Positions 25,452 through 33,533 of a stretch of DNA of 64,000 bases are shown here, in pieces (position 1 is the first letter of the stretch; each line of letters starts with the position of its first letter). The DNA is from Clostridium sp. OM02-18AC (GTDB lineage: Bacteria > Bacillota > Clostridia > Lachnospirales > Lachnospiraceae). The stretch covers positions 62,001 through 126,000 of the forward strand of contig NZ_QULW01000001.1 in the NCBI RefSeq assembly GCF_003481825.1. The letters run 5' to 3'. The translations under genes were made by a program, and so were the position numbers. The notes beneath the pieces were generated by a model. That model worked only from the letters and a program-made list of their open reading frames with translations. It was not told the origin of the DNA and did not search any database.

Positions 25452-26345
25452 ATGAAACAAAAACCAACAAACCCGATTTTTTCTAACCGCGATCTGATCC
25501 ATCTGGTGATCCCGCTTGTCATTGAACTGGCGCTGAAACTGGTCGTAGGACTCCTGGACTCCATTATGGTGTCCAGCGTTGGAGAAGCAGCGGTATCCGG
25601 CGTTTCCCTGATCGACAGTGTGTTCCAGCTGCTGATTTATATTTTTGCGGCGCTTGCTGCAGGCGGTGCCATTGTGGCGGGACAGCGCCTGGGAGCCGGA
25701 AAACGGGACGAAGCAAAGCGGTCTGCCGATGAGCTGATGTGGATGAACGTGGTAATCTCCCTGGTGATCATGCTTTTGATGTTTGCAATTTCCGAATGGA
25801 TCTTGACGCACGTATTTGGAAGCATCGATGCGGATGTGTATTACCATGCAAAGCGGTATCTGTTTGTGGCAATCTTTTCGATTCCGGCGATTGGTATCTT
25901 TGAAGCGGGTACTGCCATTTTCCGTACCATGAACGATTCTGCGACAACCATGAAGATTTCCCTGCTCATGAATGCAGTCAATGCGGTAGGCAACGCGCTT
26001 CTGATCTACGTCTGCAAAATGGGAACGCAGGGAGCGGCGCTGTCTACGCTGGTTTCCCGCTGGCTTGCAGTCGGGATCGTGGTGTGGCTGCTTTTAAATC
26101 CTAACCGGGAATTGAGCCTGAAACGTTCCCTGCGTCACCGTTTTAACTGGAATCTTACAAAAAATATTTTGCGACTCGGCATTCCAAACGGAGTGGAAAA
26201 CGGAATTTTCCAGCTTGGAAAGATTGTTCTTCTTGGTTTTGTCGCTACCTTTGGAACCAGTGCGATCACCGCAAATGCAGTGACGCAGACGCTGGCATCG
26301 TTGGAGGTGATTCCAGGCAATGCCATTCAGCCCGGAAACTGCTGA
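25452..26345 (+). pseudogene. MATE efflux transporter, truncated by deletion
   Basis: 297 codons of a MATE transporter beginning MKQKPTNPIFSNRDLIHLVI, with an AGAAGGAAG ribosome site. It stops after LEVIPGNAIQPGNC, where normal members (about 450 residues) continue for four or more helices. The sequence after about 26330 is the C-terminal part of a TetR-type regulator, so one deletion seems to have removed the end of this gene and the start of the next. The shortened protein keeps the N-terminal half of the fold plus part of the second half and is probably inactive. Confidence 0.82.
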
Positions 26346-26611
26346 CTCTGGAGCAGTTTCGAAGTCAGCGGATGGGAGAACTCTACCAGCAATATCTGGC
26401 ATCGGGTCCCATGGGGTATGTGGCAGATTTATTTGCCGGTATGGGCTTTGCCAATCCGCAGAAGAAAGCTGCATCTTTTTACGCGCCGATGTTTCTTTTG
26501 TATGCGGTGTATGACGGTGCGAAAGAGTCAGAGAAAGCGGAGGTGACTGCGCTTGCCGATGCCTGCCTGGAACAGTGTTGCAGGGAATTGAAAAAGGAGA
26601 GAGCAGAATGA
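26330..26611 (+). pseudogene. TetR/AcrR-type regulator, C-terminal remnant
   Basis: Reading KLLTLEQFRSQRMGELYQQY from about 26334 and ending YAVYDGAKESEKAEVTALAD and CLEQCCRELKKERAE before TGA 26609 resembles the ligand-binding C-terminus of TetR/AcrR regulators that adjoin MATE genes. The N-terminal helix-turn-helix is absent. It joins the truncated MATE gene at about 26327-26335. Confidence 0.65.
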
Positions 26612-27039
26612 AAGATTCTATGAAAATCCGTCTGGAAAAACAGGAAGAACATCGTGAGGTAGAGAATCTGGTCCGGGAAAGTTTCTGGAATGTATACCGC
26701 CCGGGCTGCCTGGAGCATTACGTGCTGAATCAGTTAAGAAAGGATCCGGCCTTTGTTCCAGAGCTGGATCTGGTTATGGAAAAGGACGGGGAAATCATCG
26801 GTCAGAACATGTTTATGAAAGCAGAGATTGCAGCAGATGACGGGCGCAGCATCCCGATCATGACCATGGGACCGATCTGCATTACACCAGAACTGAAACG
26901 CAAAGGTTATGGAAAAATTTTGTTGGATGCTTCGTTGGAAAAAGCAGCCGGACTTGGGTATGGCGCGATCTGTATGGAAGAAACTGCCGGGGCAGATATT
27001 CTAACGAGTGGAAACGAAATTGTTTCCAGGTATATATAG
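26608..27039 (+). CDS. GNAT family N-acetyltransferase, C-terminally truncated
   Basis: A 143-residue protein with the acetyl-CoA-binding core MTMGPICITPELKRKGYGKI and LLDASLEKAAGLGYGAICME. Related YhbS-like proteins continue for another 40-60 residues after this point. Here an unrelated tail ETAGADILTSGNEIVSRYI follows, so the gene is probably a deletion product. The ATG overlaps the TGA of the TetR remnant. AAAAAGGAGAG supplies the ribosome site. It may be a pseudogene. Confidence 0.6.
   Translation: MKDSMKIRLEKQEEHREVENLVRESFWNVYRPGCLEHYVLNQLRKDPAFVPELDLVMEKDGEIIGQNMFMKAEIAADDGRSIPIMTMGPICITPELKRKGYGKILLDASLEKAAGLGYGAICMEETAGADILTSGNEIVSRYI
27009..27028. repeat. Inverted repeat TGGAAAC-N6-GTTTCCA at the end of the truncated GNAT gene
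   Basis: A perfect 7-base inverted repeat lies exactly where homology of the acetyltransferase to its family ends. It may mark a deletion junction or be a small hairpin. Confidence 0.4.
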
Positions 27040-27065
27040 GTTGTAATGGCGAACAGGTCATGACC

Positions 27066-27094
27066 TTGCTTTTCCAAAAGAAATCCCATATAAT
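27066..27094 (+). promoter_or_regulatory. Sigma-A promoter for the Fic gene
   Basis: TTGCTT (27066-27071), 17-base spacer, TATAAT (27089-27094), ending 26 bases before the Fic ATG. Confidence 0.75.
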
Positions 27095-27120
27095 GAAAAA
27101 AACAGATTTTGGAGGAACTC

Positions 27121-27726
27121 ATGGCTCTGGAAAATAAATTAGGTATTACCGATTCCGCAGAACTTGCCCGTGAAGAGGAACGAATCAGCAAGAAAAAGGC
27201 TGTATGGCTGTTTGAAAGCGGGAAGCTGGACACGCTTCCCGCAGGGACGTTTGCATCATTGAAGGAGATACACAAATACCTTTTTGAAGATATTTATGAG
27301 TTTGCGGGGAAACTGCGAACCGTGAATCTGGCAAAAGGAAATTTCCGTTTTGCTCCGCTTATGTATCTGGAAGCAGCACTTGCGAACATTGATAAAATGC
27401 CATGGTCAACCTATGATGAAATCATCGAAAAATACGTGGAAATGAATATCGCACATCCGTTTCGGGAAGAAAACGGGCGCAGTATGCGAATCTGGCTTGA
27501 CCAGATGCTGAAACAGGCACTCGGACAGGTCGTCGACTGGAGTAAGGTAGATAAGGAAGATTATCTTCTTGCTATGGAGCGGAGTCCGATCAAGGATGTA
27601 GAGATTAAAGTGCTGCTGAAAGCGGCGCTGACCGATGAGGTGGACAGTGGAGAAGTCTTTATGAAAGGAATCGACCACAGTTACTATTATGAGGGATATA
27701 CGACATTTAAAACAGAAAATTTATAG
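27121..27726 (+). CDS. Fic family protein (class III, C-terminal inhibitory helix)
   Basis: A 201-residue Fic-domain protein, normally an AMP-transferase acting on protein Ser/Thr/Tyr. The catalytic loop is HPFREENGR (His112 to Arg120), where the usual small residue after the acidic one (HxFxEGNGR) is Glu117. The C-terminus carries SYYYEG (Ser187-Gly192), matching the (S/T)xxxE(G/N) autoinhibitory motif of class III Fic proteins. The ATG at 27121 follows GGAGG by 5 bases. It has its own promoter and terminator. No antitoxin gene is adjacent, as expected when the inhibitory helix is built in. Confidence 0.87.
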   Translation: MALENKLGITDSAELAREEERISKKKAVWLFESGKLDTLPAGTFASLKEIHKYLFEDIYEFAGKLRTVNLAKGNFRFAPLMYLEAALANIDKMPWSTYDEIIEKYVEMNIAHPFREENGRSMRIWLDQMLKQALGQVVDWSKVDKEDYLLAMERSPIKDVEIKVLLKAALTDEVDSGEVFMKGIDHSYYYEGYTTFKTENL

Positions 27727-27740
27727 AATGTTATAACAGA

Positions 27741-27790
27741 AGGGACGAAAGCAATGCAGAAATGTGGAGCTTTCGTCCCTCTTGTGTTTG
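27741..27790 (+). terminator. Intrinsic terminator after the Fic gene
   Basis: AGGGACGAAAGC (27741-27752) and GCTTTCGTCCCT (27769-27780) form a 12-base-pair stem followed by CTTGTGTTTG. The arm sequence resembles the GGGGCGAAAG...CTTTCGCCCC arms at 46650-46705. Confidence 0.7.
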
Positions 27791-27806
27791 ATAGAAAAGA
27801 ATGAAA

Positions 27807-27818
27807 GAACAAATGTTC
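27807..27818. promoter_or_regulatory. LexA (SOS) box GAAC-N4-GTTC
   Basis: GAACAAATGTTC matches the Gram-positive LexA/DinR operator (CGAACATATGTTCG class) at both half sites. It lies 10 bases upstream of the -35 of the promoter feeding ferredoxin, Y-family polymerase and YolD. The downstream translesion polymerase makes SOS control very likely. Confidence 0.8.
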
Positions 27819-27828
27819 GACCTGTTTG

Positions 27829-27868
27829 TAGACAGAATGAACGGGGTATGGTATACTGATATCAGTAT
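27829..27868 (+). promoter_or_regulatory. SOS operon promoter with overlapping palindrome
   Basis: TAGACA (27829-27834), 17-base spacer, TATACT (27852-27857), preceded by TGG as an extended -10. A perfect 16-base palindrome, ATACTGATATCAGTAT (27853-27868), covers the -10 and likely start site and might bind a second regulator. Confidence 0.65.
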
Positions 27869-27935
27869 GGAAGTCAAAGTGACTGTGGAGCAATGAACAG
27901 GAATACTGCAGCAATTAAGAGAGGAATCAGAGATC

Positions 27936-28160
27936 ATGGCAAATGAAATGAATGTTCAGGAAGAAAAAACGGTATACTACATTTTAGACAACTGTACCCG
28001 CTGTGGACGCTGCGCCCAGAAGTGTCCGCTTCACGCGCTGGTGCCTCGCCAGGGGCATTATCGGATCGATCTGCGTTTCTGCGATGGATGCGGGATCTGT
28101 TATGATATCTGCCCGATTGGGGCAGTGGCGCGGGAAAGTGCCTGTAAGCAGGAAACGTAA
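27936..28160 (+). CDS. Small 2[4Fe-4S] ferredoxin, first gene of SOS operon
   Basis: A 74-residue protein with CTRCGRCAQKCP and CDGCGICYDICP cluster motifs, able to hold two [4Fe-4S] clusters. Residues about 12-62 are almost identical to the ferredoxin at 22185, but the C-terminus is ARESACKQET. It lies between a LexA-box promoter and a Y-family polymerase 46 bases downstream, so it should be DNA-damage-induced. A role in electron supply or cluster transfer during repair is speculative. Confidence 0.85.
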   Translation: MANEMNVQEEKTVYYILDNCTRCGRCAQKCPLHALVPRQGHYRIDLRFCDGCGICYDICPIGAVARESACKQET

Positions 28161-28206
28161 AGGAATAACGTTCACATGGCAGTAAGAACAGGAGGAAAAG
28201 CCAATC

Positions 28207-29727
28207 GTGGATATGAAGTATCTGTGTATGGATCTGAAATCGTTCTACGCATCCGTGGAGTGCGTGGACCGCGGTTTAAATCCGCTGACGACCAACCTGG
28301 TAGTAGCGGATCCGTCCCGCACGGAGAAGACCATCTGCCTGGCGGTTTCCCCATCCTTGAAGACATACGGGATTGGAGGGCGTGCCAGGCTGTTTGAGGT
28401 GATCGAACAGGTGCGTCGTGCCAATGCGAAGCGGAGAAGCCTTGCTCCAGGCGGCAGATTTACCGGATCTTCTGCACAGGCGGATGAACTGGCAAAGCAT
28501 CCGGAATATCAGATCGATTATCTGATCGCACCGCCGCGTATGACCCACTATATGAAAGTGAGTACCCAAATTTACGATATCTACTTAAAGTATGCTGCGC
28601 CGGAAGATATTCATGTCTATTCGATTGATGAGGTGTTTATCGATCTGACAAAGTATCTGCCAGCGGCAGGCTGTACGGCGCGGGAATATGCCAAACGGAT
28701 CATGCAGGAGATTTTTGCAAAAACAAAGATTACCGCGACGGCTGGGATCGGCACCAATCTGTATCTGGCAAAGATTGCCATGGACATTGAAGCAAAGCAC
28801 ATTCAGCCGGATGAAGATGGAACCCGCATTGCAGAGCTTGACGAGATCAGCTACCGTAAAAAACTTTGGACGCATCAGCCCATCACCGATTTCTGGAGGG
28901 TTGGCCGCGGTTATGCGGCAAAGCTGAAGGAACATGGTATGCTGACGATGGGCGATGTCGCGCGCTGCTCCATTGGAAAGCCAGGAGATTATCACAATGA
29001 AGAACTGCTGTACCGTTTGTTTGGCATCAATGCAGAGCTTCTGATCGATCATGCCTGGGGCTATGAGCCATGCCGCATGGAGCATATCAAGGCTTATAAG
29101 CCGGAAAACAATAGTGTTGGTTCCGGGCAGGTGCTGCATTGTCCGTATACGGCACAGATGACGCGGCTCGTGGTCAAAGAAATGGCAGACCAGCTTTCAT
29201 TACAGCTGGTGGACCAGGGACTTGTGACAGACCAGATGGTCTTAACAGTAGGTTATGATATTGAGAATCTGACGGATCCAAAACGCAGCGGTTCCTATCG
29301 TGGTGAAGTTATGAAGGACCGGTATGGCAGAAGCATTCCAAAGCATGCTCACGGAACGGAAAATCTGGGGTGTTTTACTTCCTCAACCCGGCAGATCCTG
29401 GATGCAGTTTTGGCATTGTATGACCGCATTATCGATGAAAAGCTTTTGATCCGGCGGGTGTATCTGACTGCAAATCATGTCATGCCGGAGACTGAAGTGA
29501 AGCGGGAACCGGTGGCAGAACAGCTTGATCTTTTTACCGATTATGCTGCCCTGGAGCAGAAACGCAAAAAAGAGCAGCAGGAACTGGAGCGCGAAAAACG
29601 CCTGCAGCATGCGATGCTGGATATTAAGAAAAAATTCGGGAAGAATGCGATCTTAAAGGGCATGAATCTATGCGAAGGTGCGACGGCAAAAGAGCGCAAT
29701 GACCAGATCGGAGGGCACAAGGCATAA
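28207..29727 (+). CDS. Y-family DNA polymerase (UvrX/DinB-like translesion polymerase)
   Basis: A 506-residue polymerase with the palm metal-binding motifs CMDLKSFYASVE near residue 8 and YSIDEVFIDLT near 140, a helix-hairpin-helix-like region near 235 and a little-finger domain. The C-terminal Lys/Glu-rich tail begins after the LDLFTDYA motif, a clamp-binding-like sequence QLDLF near 438. Gram-positive UvrX/UmuC-type enzymes bypass DNA lesions. GTG 28207 stands 11 bases after GGAGG, and ATG 28213 is an alternative. The stop overlaps the YolD start (TAATG). LexA control is expected. Confidence 0.93.
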   Translation: MDMKYLCMDLKSFYASVECVDRGLNPLTTNLVVADPSRTEKTICLAVSPSLKTYGIGGRARLFEVIEQVRRANAKRRSLAPGGRFTGSSAQADELAKHPEYQIDYLIAPPRMTHYMKVSTQIYDIYLKYAAPEDIHVYSIDEVFIDLTKYLPAAGCTAREYAKRIMQEIFAKTKITATAGIGTNLYLAKIAMDIEAKHIQPDEDGTRIAELDEISYRKKLWTHQPITDFWRVGRGYAAKLKEHGMLTMGDVARCSIGKPGDYHNEELLYRLFGINAELLIDHAWGYEPCRMEHIKAYKPENNSVGSGQVLHCPYTAQMTRLVVKEMADQLSLQLVDQGLVTDQMVLTVGYDIENLTDPKRSGSYRGEVMKDRYGRSIPKHAHGTENLGCFTSSTRQILDAVLALYDRIIDEKLLIRRVYLTANHVMPETEVKREPVAEQLDLFTDYAALEQKRKKEQQELEREKRLQHAMLDIKKKFGKNAILKGMNLCEGATAKERNDQIGGHKA

Positions 29728-30194
29728 TGACAGATTTTTCAAAATATGAAGATATGCTATATCTCAAACGTCCGGTGTCGCGCAATCACCCGCCGATGGA
29801 TCTTAAGGACCGTGCCGCCCAGTTCTCTCCGTTTGCGGCGTTGACCGGCTACGGTGATGCAGTGAAGGAGACTGCACGTCAGACCGAGCAAAGGCGGGAG
29901 TTGGACGAGTACGAGAAAGCAGCGCTGGATGAGCAGCTGCGGGGGTTGGAAGCGCAGCTGCAGGACTTAGAAAACGGGAAAAATCAGGCAGCTCCAAGGG
30001 TCACTGTCACCTGCTTTATTCCAGATGAATACAAAGCAGGAGGTGCTTACCGCACGTTTACTGCCGCAGTTAAAAAAATCGATCATGACAGGCGGGGAAT
30101 CATTTTGCAGAATGGGACACAGGAAGGAGAATGTGTGCTGTTGGATGATATCCTGAAACTGGATATTCATATGGATTTCGATTCCCGGATATGA
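29727..30194 (+). CDS. YolD-like family protein
   Basis: A 155-residue protein of the YolD family, with the conserved start DLKDRAAQFSPFAALTGYGD near residue 26, a coiled-coil stretch (about 50-85) and a small beta domain ending LDIHMDFDSRI. YolD proteins are encoded next to UvrX-type polymerases and are viewed as UmuD-like partners. Start and stop of neighbours overlap by one base. The last codons and the following GATATGATAAGAT match the end of the ferredoxin gene at 22185. Confidence 0.88.
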   Translation: MTDFSKYEDMLYLKRPVSRNHPPMDLKDRAAQFSPFAALTGYGDAVKETARQTEQRRELDEYEKAALDEQLRGLEAQLQDLENGKNQAAPRVTVTCFIPDEYKAGGAYRTFTAAVKKIDHDRRGIILQNGTQEGECVLLDDILKLDIHMDFDSRI

Positions 30195-30236
30195 TAAGAT
30201 AATAAATAAATTTGAAACAGAAACGGGGTGGAGCAG

Positions 30237-31931
30237 ATGCCATGTACGATCGGAATCGGAAAGCAGGATTTCGCGTCCCTGCGGGAAGGCAATTATTTCT
30301 ATATTGATAAAACAAAACTGATTTCGCAGTGGTGGGAGTCAGGAGATTCGGTTACGCTGATTACCCGCCCTAGGCGGTTTGGAAAAACGCTGAATATGAG
30401 TATGCTGGATTGTTTCTTTTCAAAACGGTATGCAGACCGCTTTGATCTTTTTAGCGGTCTTGAGATATGGAATGAGGAGAAATATCAGAAGCTTCAGGGA
30501 ACTTACCCGGTTATATTTTTAAGTTTTGCGGATGTAAAGCAGAATTGTTATACGGACACAGTTCAGAAAATCCGGCATATTATTGGCGATACTTATCGTC
30601 AGCACCGTTATCTTCTGGATACAGCGTGCTTTGCGGACACAGAAAAACAGCAGTTTATAAAAGTAATGAACTGTGAAATGGATGATGTGACAGCTCAGGA
30701 TGCCCTGAAAAATCTGTCTTATTACCTGCACCATTTCTGGGAAAAGCGTGTGCTCATATTATTGGATGAATACGACACCCCCATGCAGGAGGCATATGTG
30801 CATGGGTACTGGAACGAATTTACTTCCTTTATCCGGAGTCTGTTCAATGCGACATTCAAAACAAACCCGTATCTGGAACGCGGAATGATGACGGGAATTA
30901 CCCGTGTTTCGAAGGAATCTGTCTTTTCGGATCTGAATAACCTCAGTGTGATCACAACCACCTCGAAGCGGTATGCAGACTGTTTTGGCTTTACGGAAGC
31001 AGAGGTATTTGCATCTCTGGAACAGTTTGGTCTAATAGAGCAAAAAGAAGAAGTGAAGCGCTGGTATGATGGCTTCACGTTTGGATCAAAGCGGGATATC
31101 TATAATCCGTGGTCCATCACGAATTTCCTGCGGGAGAAAACATTCATGGCCTACTGGGCGGCAACCAGTGGAAATACGCTGATCAACAAGCTGATCCGGA
31201 CGTCATCTGCGGAAATAAAGGAAGGCATGGAGGATCTGCTTCAGGGAGGAAAAATTGTGGTAACCTTTGATGAGCAGATCGTATTTGACCAGCTGGATCA
31301 TGTGCAGAACGCAATCTGGAGTCTGCTTGTGGCCAGCGGGTATTTACGGGTGGAGCAGGTCGAATATCGCGGAGCCTGGAGAAAACCGTGGTATCATCTG
31401 ATGATCACAAATCTGGAAACGCTGGGGATGTTTTCTGATATGTTTTCCGGATGGTTTGAAAATTCCGGAACCAATTATAATGCGTTCATCGAGGCTCTTT
31501 TAAAGGGAAATATAAAAGAAATGAACGCCTATATGAATGATGTGGCTCTAACTACTTTCAGCAGCTTTGACACAGGAAATCATTCGTCTGAGCGGACACA
31601 GCCGGAGCGCTTTTATCATGGCTTTGTGCTTGGGCTTCTGGTGGAGCTGCGGGATGCTTATCTGATCCGGTCCAACCGGGAGAGCGGACTGGGGCGTTAT
31701 GATGTGATGCTGATTCCACAAAAACCGGAATTTGATGGCATCATTCTGGAGTTTAAGGTTCGTGAGGCGGAAGAGGAAACTTCTCTTGGGGATACGGTTC
31801 AGGCGGCATTGAAGCAGATTCAGGAGAAGCAGTATGACCGGGAACTGATTGCCCATGGTGTATCGGAAGACCGGATTCGCTGTTATGGATTCGCGTTTGA
31901 GGGTAAGCGGGTGCTGATCGGAACAGATTGA
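30237..31931 (+). CDS. AAA-ATPase-like / PD-(D/E)XK nuclease-superfamily protein, paralogue 2
   Basis: A 564-residue paralogue of the protein at 14835, with the same GKQDFASLR opening, Walker A-like RPRRFGKT, Walker B LILLDEYDTP, QSLFNA-type central region and C-terminal GRYDVML...ILEFKVRE nuclease strand. Conservation runs end to end with no frame disruption. The ATG at 30237 is preferred to GTG 30228 because it aligns with the paralogue and follows GGGGTGGAG. It lies 42 bases after YolD, so it might be read from the SOS operon unless its own promoter (TATGATAAGAT area) is used. Confidence 0.87.
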   Translation: MPCTIGIGKQDFASLREGNYFYIDKTKLISQWWESGDSVTLITRPRRFGKTLNMSMLDCFFSKRYADRFDLFSGLEIWNEEKYQKLQGTYPVIFLSFADVKQNCYTDTVQKIRHIIGDTYRQHRYLLDTACFADTEKQQFIKVMNCEMDDVTAQDALKNLSYYLHHFWEKRVLILLDEYDTPMQEAYVHGYWNEFTSFIRSLFNATFKTNPYLERGMMTGITRVSKESVFSDLNNLSVITTTSKRYADCFGFTEAEVFASLEQFGLIEQKEEVKRWYDGFTFGSKRDIYNPWSITNFLREKTFMAYWAATSGNTLINKLIRTSSAEIKEGMEDLLQGGKIVVTFDEQIVFDQLDHVQNAIWSLLVASGYLRVEQVEYRGAWRKPWYHLMITNLETLGMFSDMFSGWFENSGTNYNAFIEALLKGNIKEMNAYMNDVALTTFSSFDTGNHSSERTQPERFYHGFVLGLLVELRDAYLIRSNRESGLGRYDVMLIPQKPEFDGIILEFKVREAEEETSLGDTVQAALKQIQEKQYDRELIAHGVSEDRIRCYGFAFEGKRVLIGTD

Positions 31932-31970
31932 TATGATGAAAGAAAGCGCAATCAGAAAAAGGACAAACCT

Positions 31971-32873
31971 ATGACACTGACACAATTGAAATACATCGTG
32001 GAGACCGCTGAGGCGGGGACCATCAGCAAAGCTGCGGAGCGGCTCTACATTTCCCAGCCGAGCCTGACTGCGGCAATCCGGGAACTGGAGCACGAATTTG
32101 GCATTACCATTTTCCAGCGGACTAACAAGGGCATTCTTCTGACCACAGAGGGGGAGGAATTTCTTGGCTATGCAAGGCAGGTGATCACCCAGACCAGGCT
32201 CATGGAGGAGCGCTATGCGGGCGCAGCGCCGGTACGACACCAGTTCTGTGTATCCACCCAGCATTATTCCTTTGCGGTGGAGGCGTTTGTGGAACTGTTA
32301 AAAACGTATGGCGGGGAAAGCTACGACTTTCGTATCCGGGAAACGCAGACCTACGAGATCATCGAAGATGTCGCGAAGCTGAAAAGCGAGGTCGGGGTTC
32401 TTTATCTGAACCAGTTCAATGAAACGGTTTTGCGAAAGACCTTTAAGGAACATAACCTTAAGTTTGAACGACTCTTTCTCGCAAAGCCCCATGTCTTTGT
32501 CGGGGCGAAAAATCCGCTGGCGGAACAAAAATCAGTGACACTGCAGGATCTGGAGAATTATCCGCGGTTGTCGTATGAGCAGGGAGACCACAATGCGTTC
32601 TATTTTTCGGAGGAAATCTTGAGCACGCTGGAGAGCAAAAAAGATATCCGGGTGTGCGACCGTGCGACACTATTTAACCTGCTGATCGGGCTGAATGGTT
32701 ATACCATCTGCAGCGGTGTGATCAATGAAACACTGAATGGAAAGGATATTGTTGCAGTTCCTCTAGAGGCGGAGGACTATATGGAAATTGGGTATATTAC
32801 CCACAAACAGGTTGTGCCCGGGAAGTTTGCAGCACATTATATTGAAGCATTAAAGCGGTTTGCTATAGATTAA
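31971..32873 (+). CDS. LysR family transcriptional regulator
   Basis: A 300-residue LysR protein: N-terminal helix-turn-helix (GTISKAAERLYISQPSLTAA, residues 17-36) and an effector domain with the usual two-lobed pattern. It is CysB/CynR-like in length. The ATG at 31971 follows AAAAAGGACA. Its direct downstream neighbour is a decayed cobalamin-independent methionine-synthase-like gene, so a link with sulfur or methionine metabolism is possible, though its present target is unknown. Confidence 0.92.
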   Translation: MTLTQLKYIVETAEAGTISKAAERLYISQPSLTAAIRELEHEFGITIFQRTNKGILLTTEGEEFLGYARQVITQTRLMEERYAGAAPVRHQFCVSTQHYSFAVEAFVELLKTYGGESYDFRIRETQTYEIIEDVAKLKSEVGVLYLNQFNETVLRKTFKEHNLKFERLFLAKPHVFVGAKNPLAEQKSVTLQDLENYPRLSYEQGDHNAFYFSEEILSTLESKKDIRVCDRATLFNLLIGLNGYTICSGVINETLNGKDIVAVPLEAEDYMEIGYITHKQVVPGKFAAHYIEALKRFAID

Positions 32874-32877
32874 AACT

Positions 32878-33145
32878 ATGACAAATCGCTTTTTTCGATA
32901 TTTTACAGAAACGGAAAATACGGGTATGATAACCGCAGAGGAATCAAAGAAGGTAGAAGATACCGCGATCACGGATCTGGTGGAGAAACAGAAAAAAGCC
33001 GGATACCATGTGATCACGGATGGAGGTATCTGGAATTTGACGATGCACGTTCCGGCGGTTTTGAGTGCTTGTCCCACGTATCCGATGACAAGAAGGTGGT
33101 TCTCGGACTTATTACGACCAAGTTCCCGAAGTTGGAGGACAAAGC
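32878..33145 (+). pseudogene. MetE-like (cobalamin-independent methionine synthase family) remnant
   Basis: The first frame reads TENTGMITAEESKKVEDTAI and then DLVEKQKKAGYHVITDGGI, the N-terminus of YxjG/MetE C-terminal-domain-type proteins. It is followed, one frame over, by EFDDARSGGFECLSHVSDDK and KVVLGLITTKFPKLEDK, which belongs about 200 residues later. The middle and the C-terminal end with zinc ligands are missing. Normal members are about 370 residues. The remnant runs into the palindromic element at 33151. Confidence 0.75.
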
Positions 33146-33150
33146 AAAGC

Positions 33151-33195
33151 AGCCGCCATGCATGGCGGCTGTGGAAACTTTCGCCCCTTTGTTTT
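33151..33195. repeat. Palindromic element copy 1 (20-base palindrome plus CTTTCGCCCC arm)
   Basis: AGCCGCCATGCATGGCGGCT is a perfect 20-base palindrome at 33151-33170, followed by GTGGAAACTTTCGCCCCTTT. The same 38 bases occur at 46668-46705. It lies in a convergent gap between the MetE-like remnant and the acidic lipoprotein gene and probably acts as a terminator. Confidence 0.8.
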
Positions 33196-33209
33196 CCTGT
33201 ATGATATCG

Positions 33210-33533
33210 TTAGTTCGCAGCAGTGGTCTCCTCAGCTGCTTCCTCAGAAGCCTCCTCCTCGGAAGACTCCTCAGCCTCGTCAGATTCCTCTACAGAAGCA
33301 TCCTCTTTGGAAGCGTCTTCAGCCTCAACAGACTCCTCAGAAGCCTCTTCCTCGGAAGACTCCTCTTCCTCGGTGGACTCCTCTACAGTAGTCTCCTCTA
33401 CGGTGGTCTCTGCTACGGTAGTCTCTGCAGCAGTAGTCTCCTCTTTGGTGCCGCCGCAAGCGGTGATTCCCATAGCTACCATAGCAGCAGCTACAACAGC
33501 AATCATGGATTTGTTAAATACTTTTTTCATCAT
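33210..33533 (-). CDS. Small acidic Glu/Ser/Thr-repeat lipoprotein
   Basis: A 107-residue protein with a signal sequence and lipobox ITACGG (Cys about 26), followed by an almost wholly Glu/Ser/Thr/Ala tail made of imperfect repeats such as AETTVEETTVEE and SSEEEASEE. It resembles only the linker regions of clostridial lipoproteins, with no folded domain after it. AGGAGG stands 8 bases before the ATG at 33533. It may be a surface-anchored disordered spacer, or the remains of a larger lipoprotein. Confidence 0.75.
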   Translation of the reverse strand: MMKKVFNKSMIAVVAAAMVAMGITACGGTKEETTAAETTVAETTVEETTVEESTEEEESSEEEASEESVEAEDASKEDASVEESDEAEESSEEEASEEAAEETTAAN

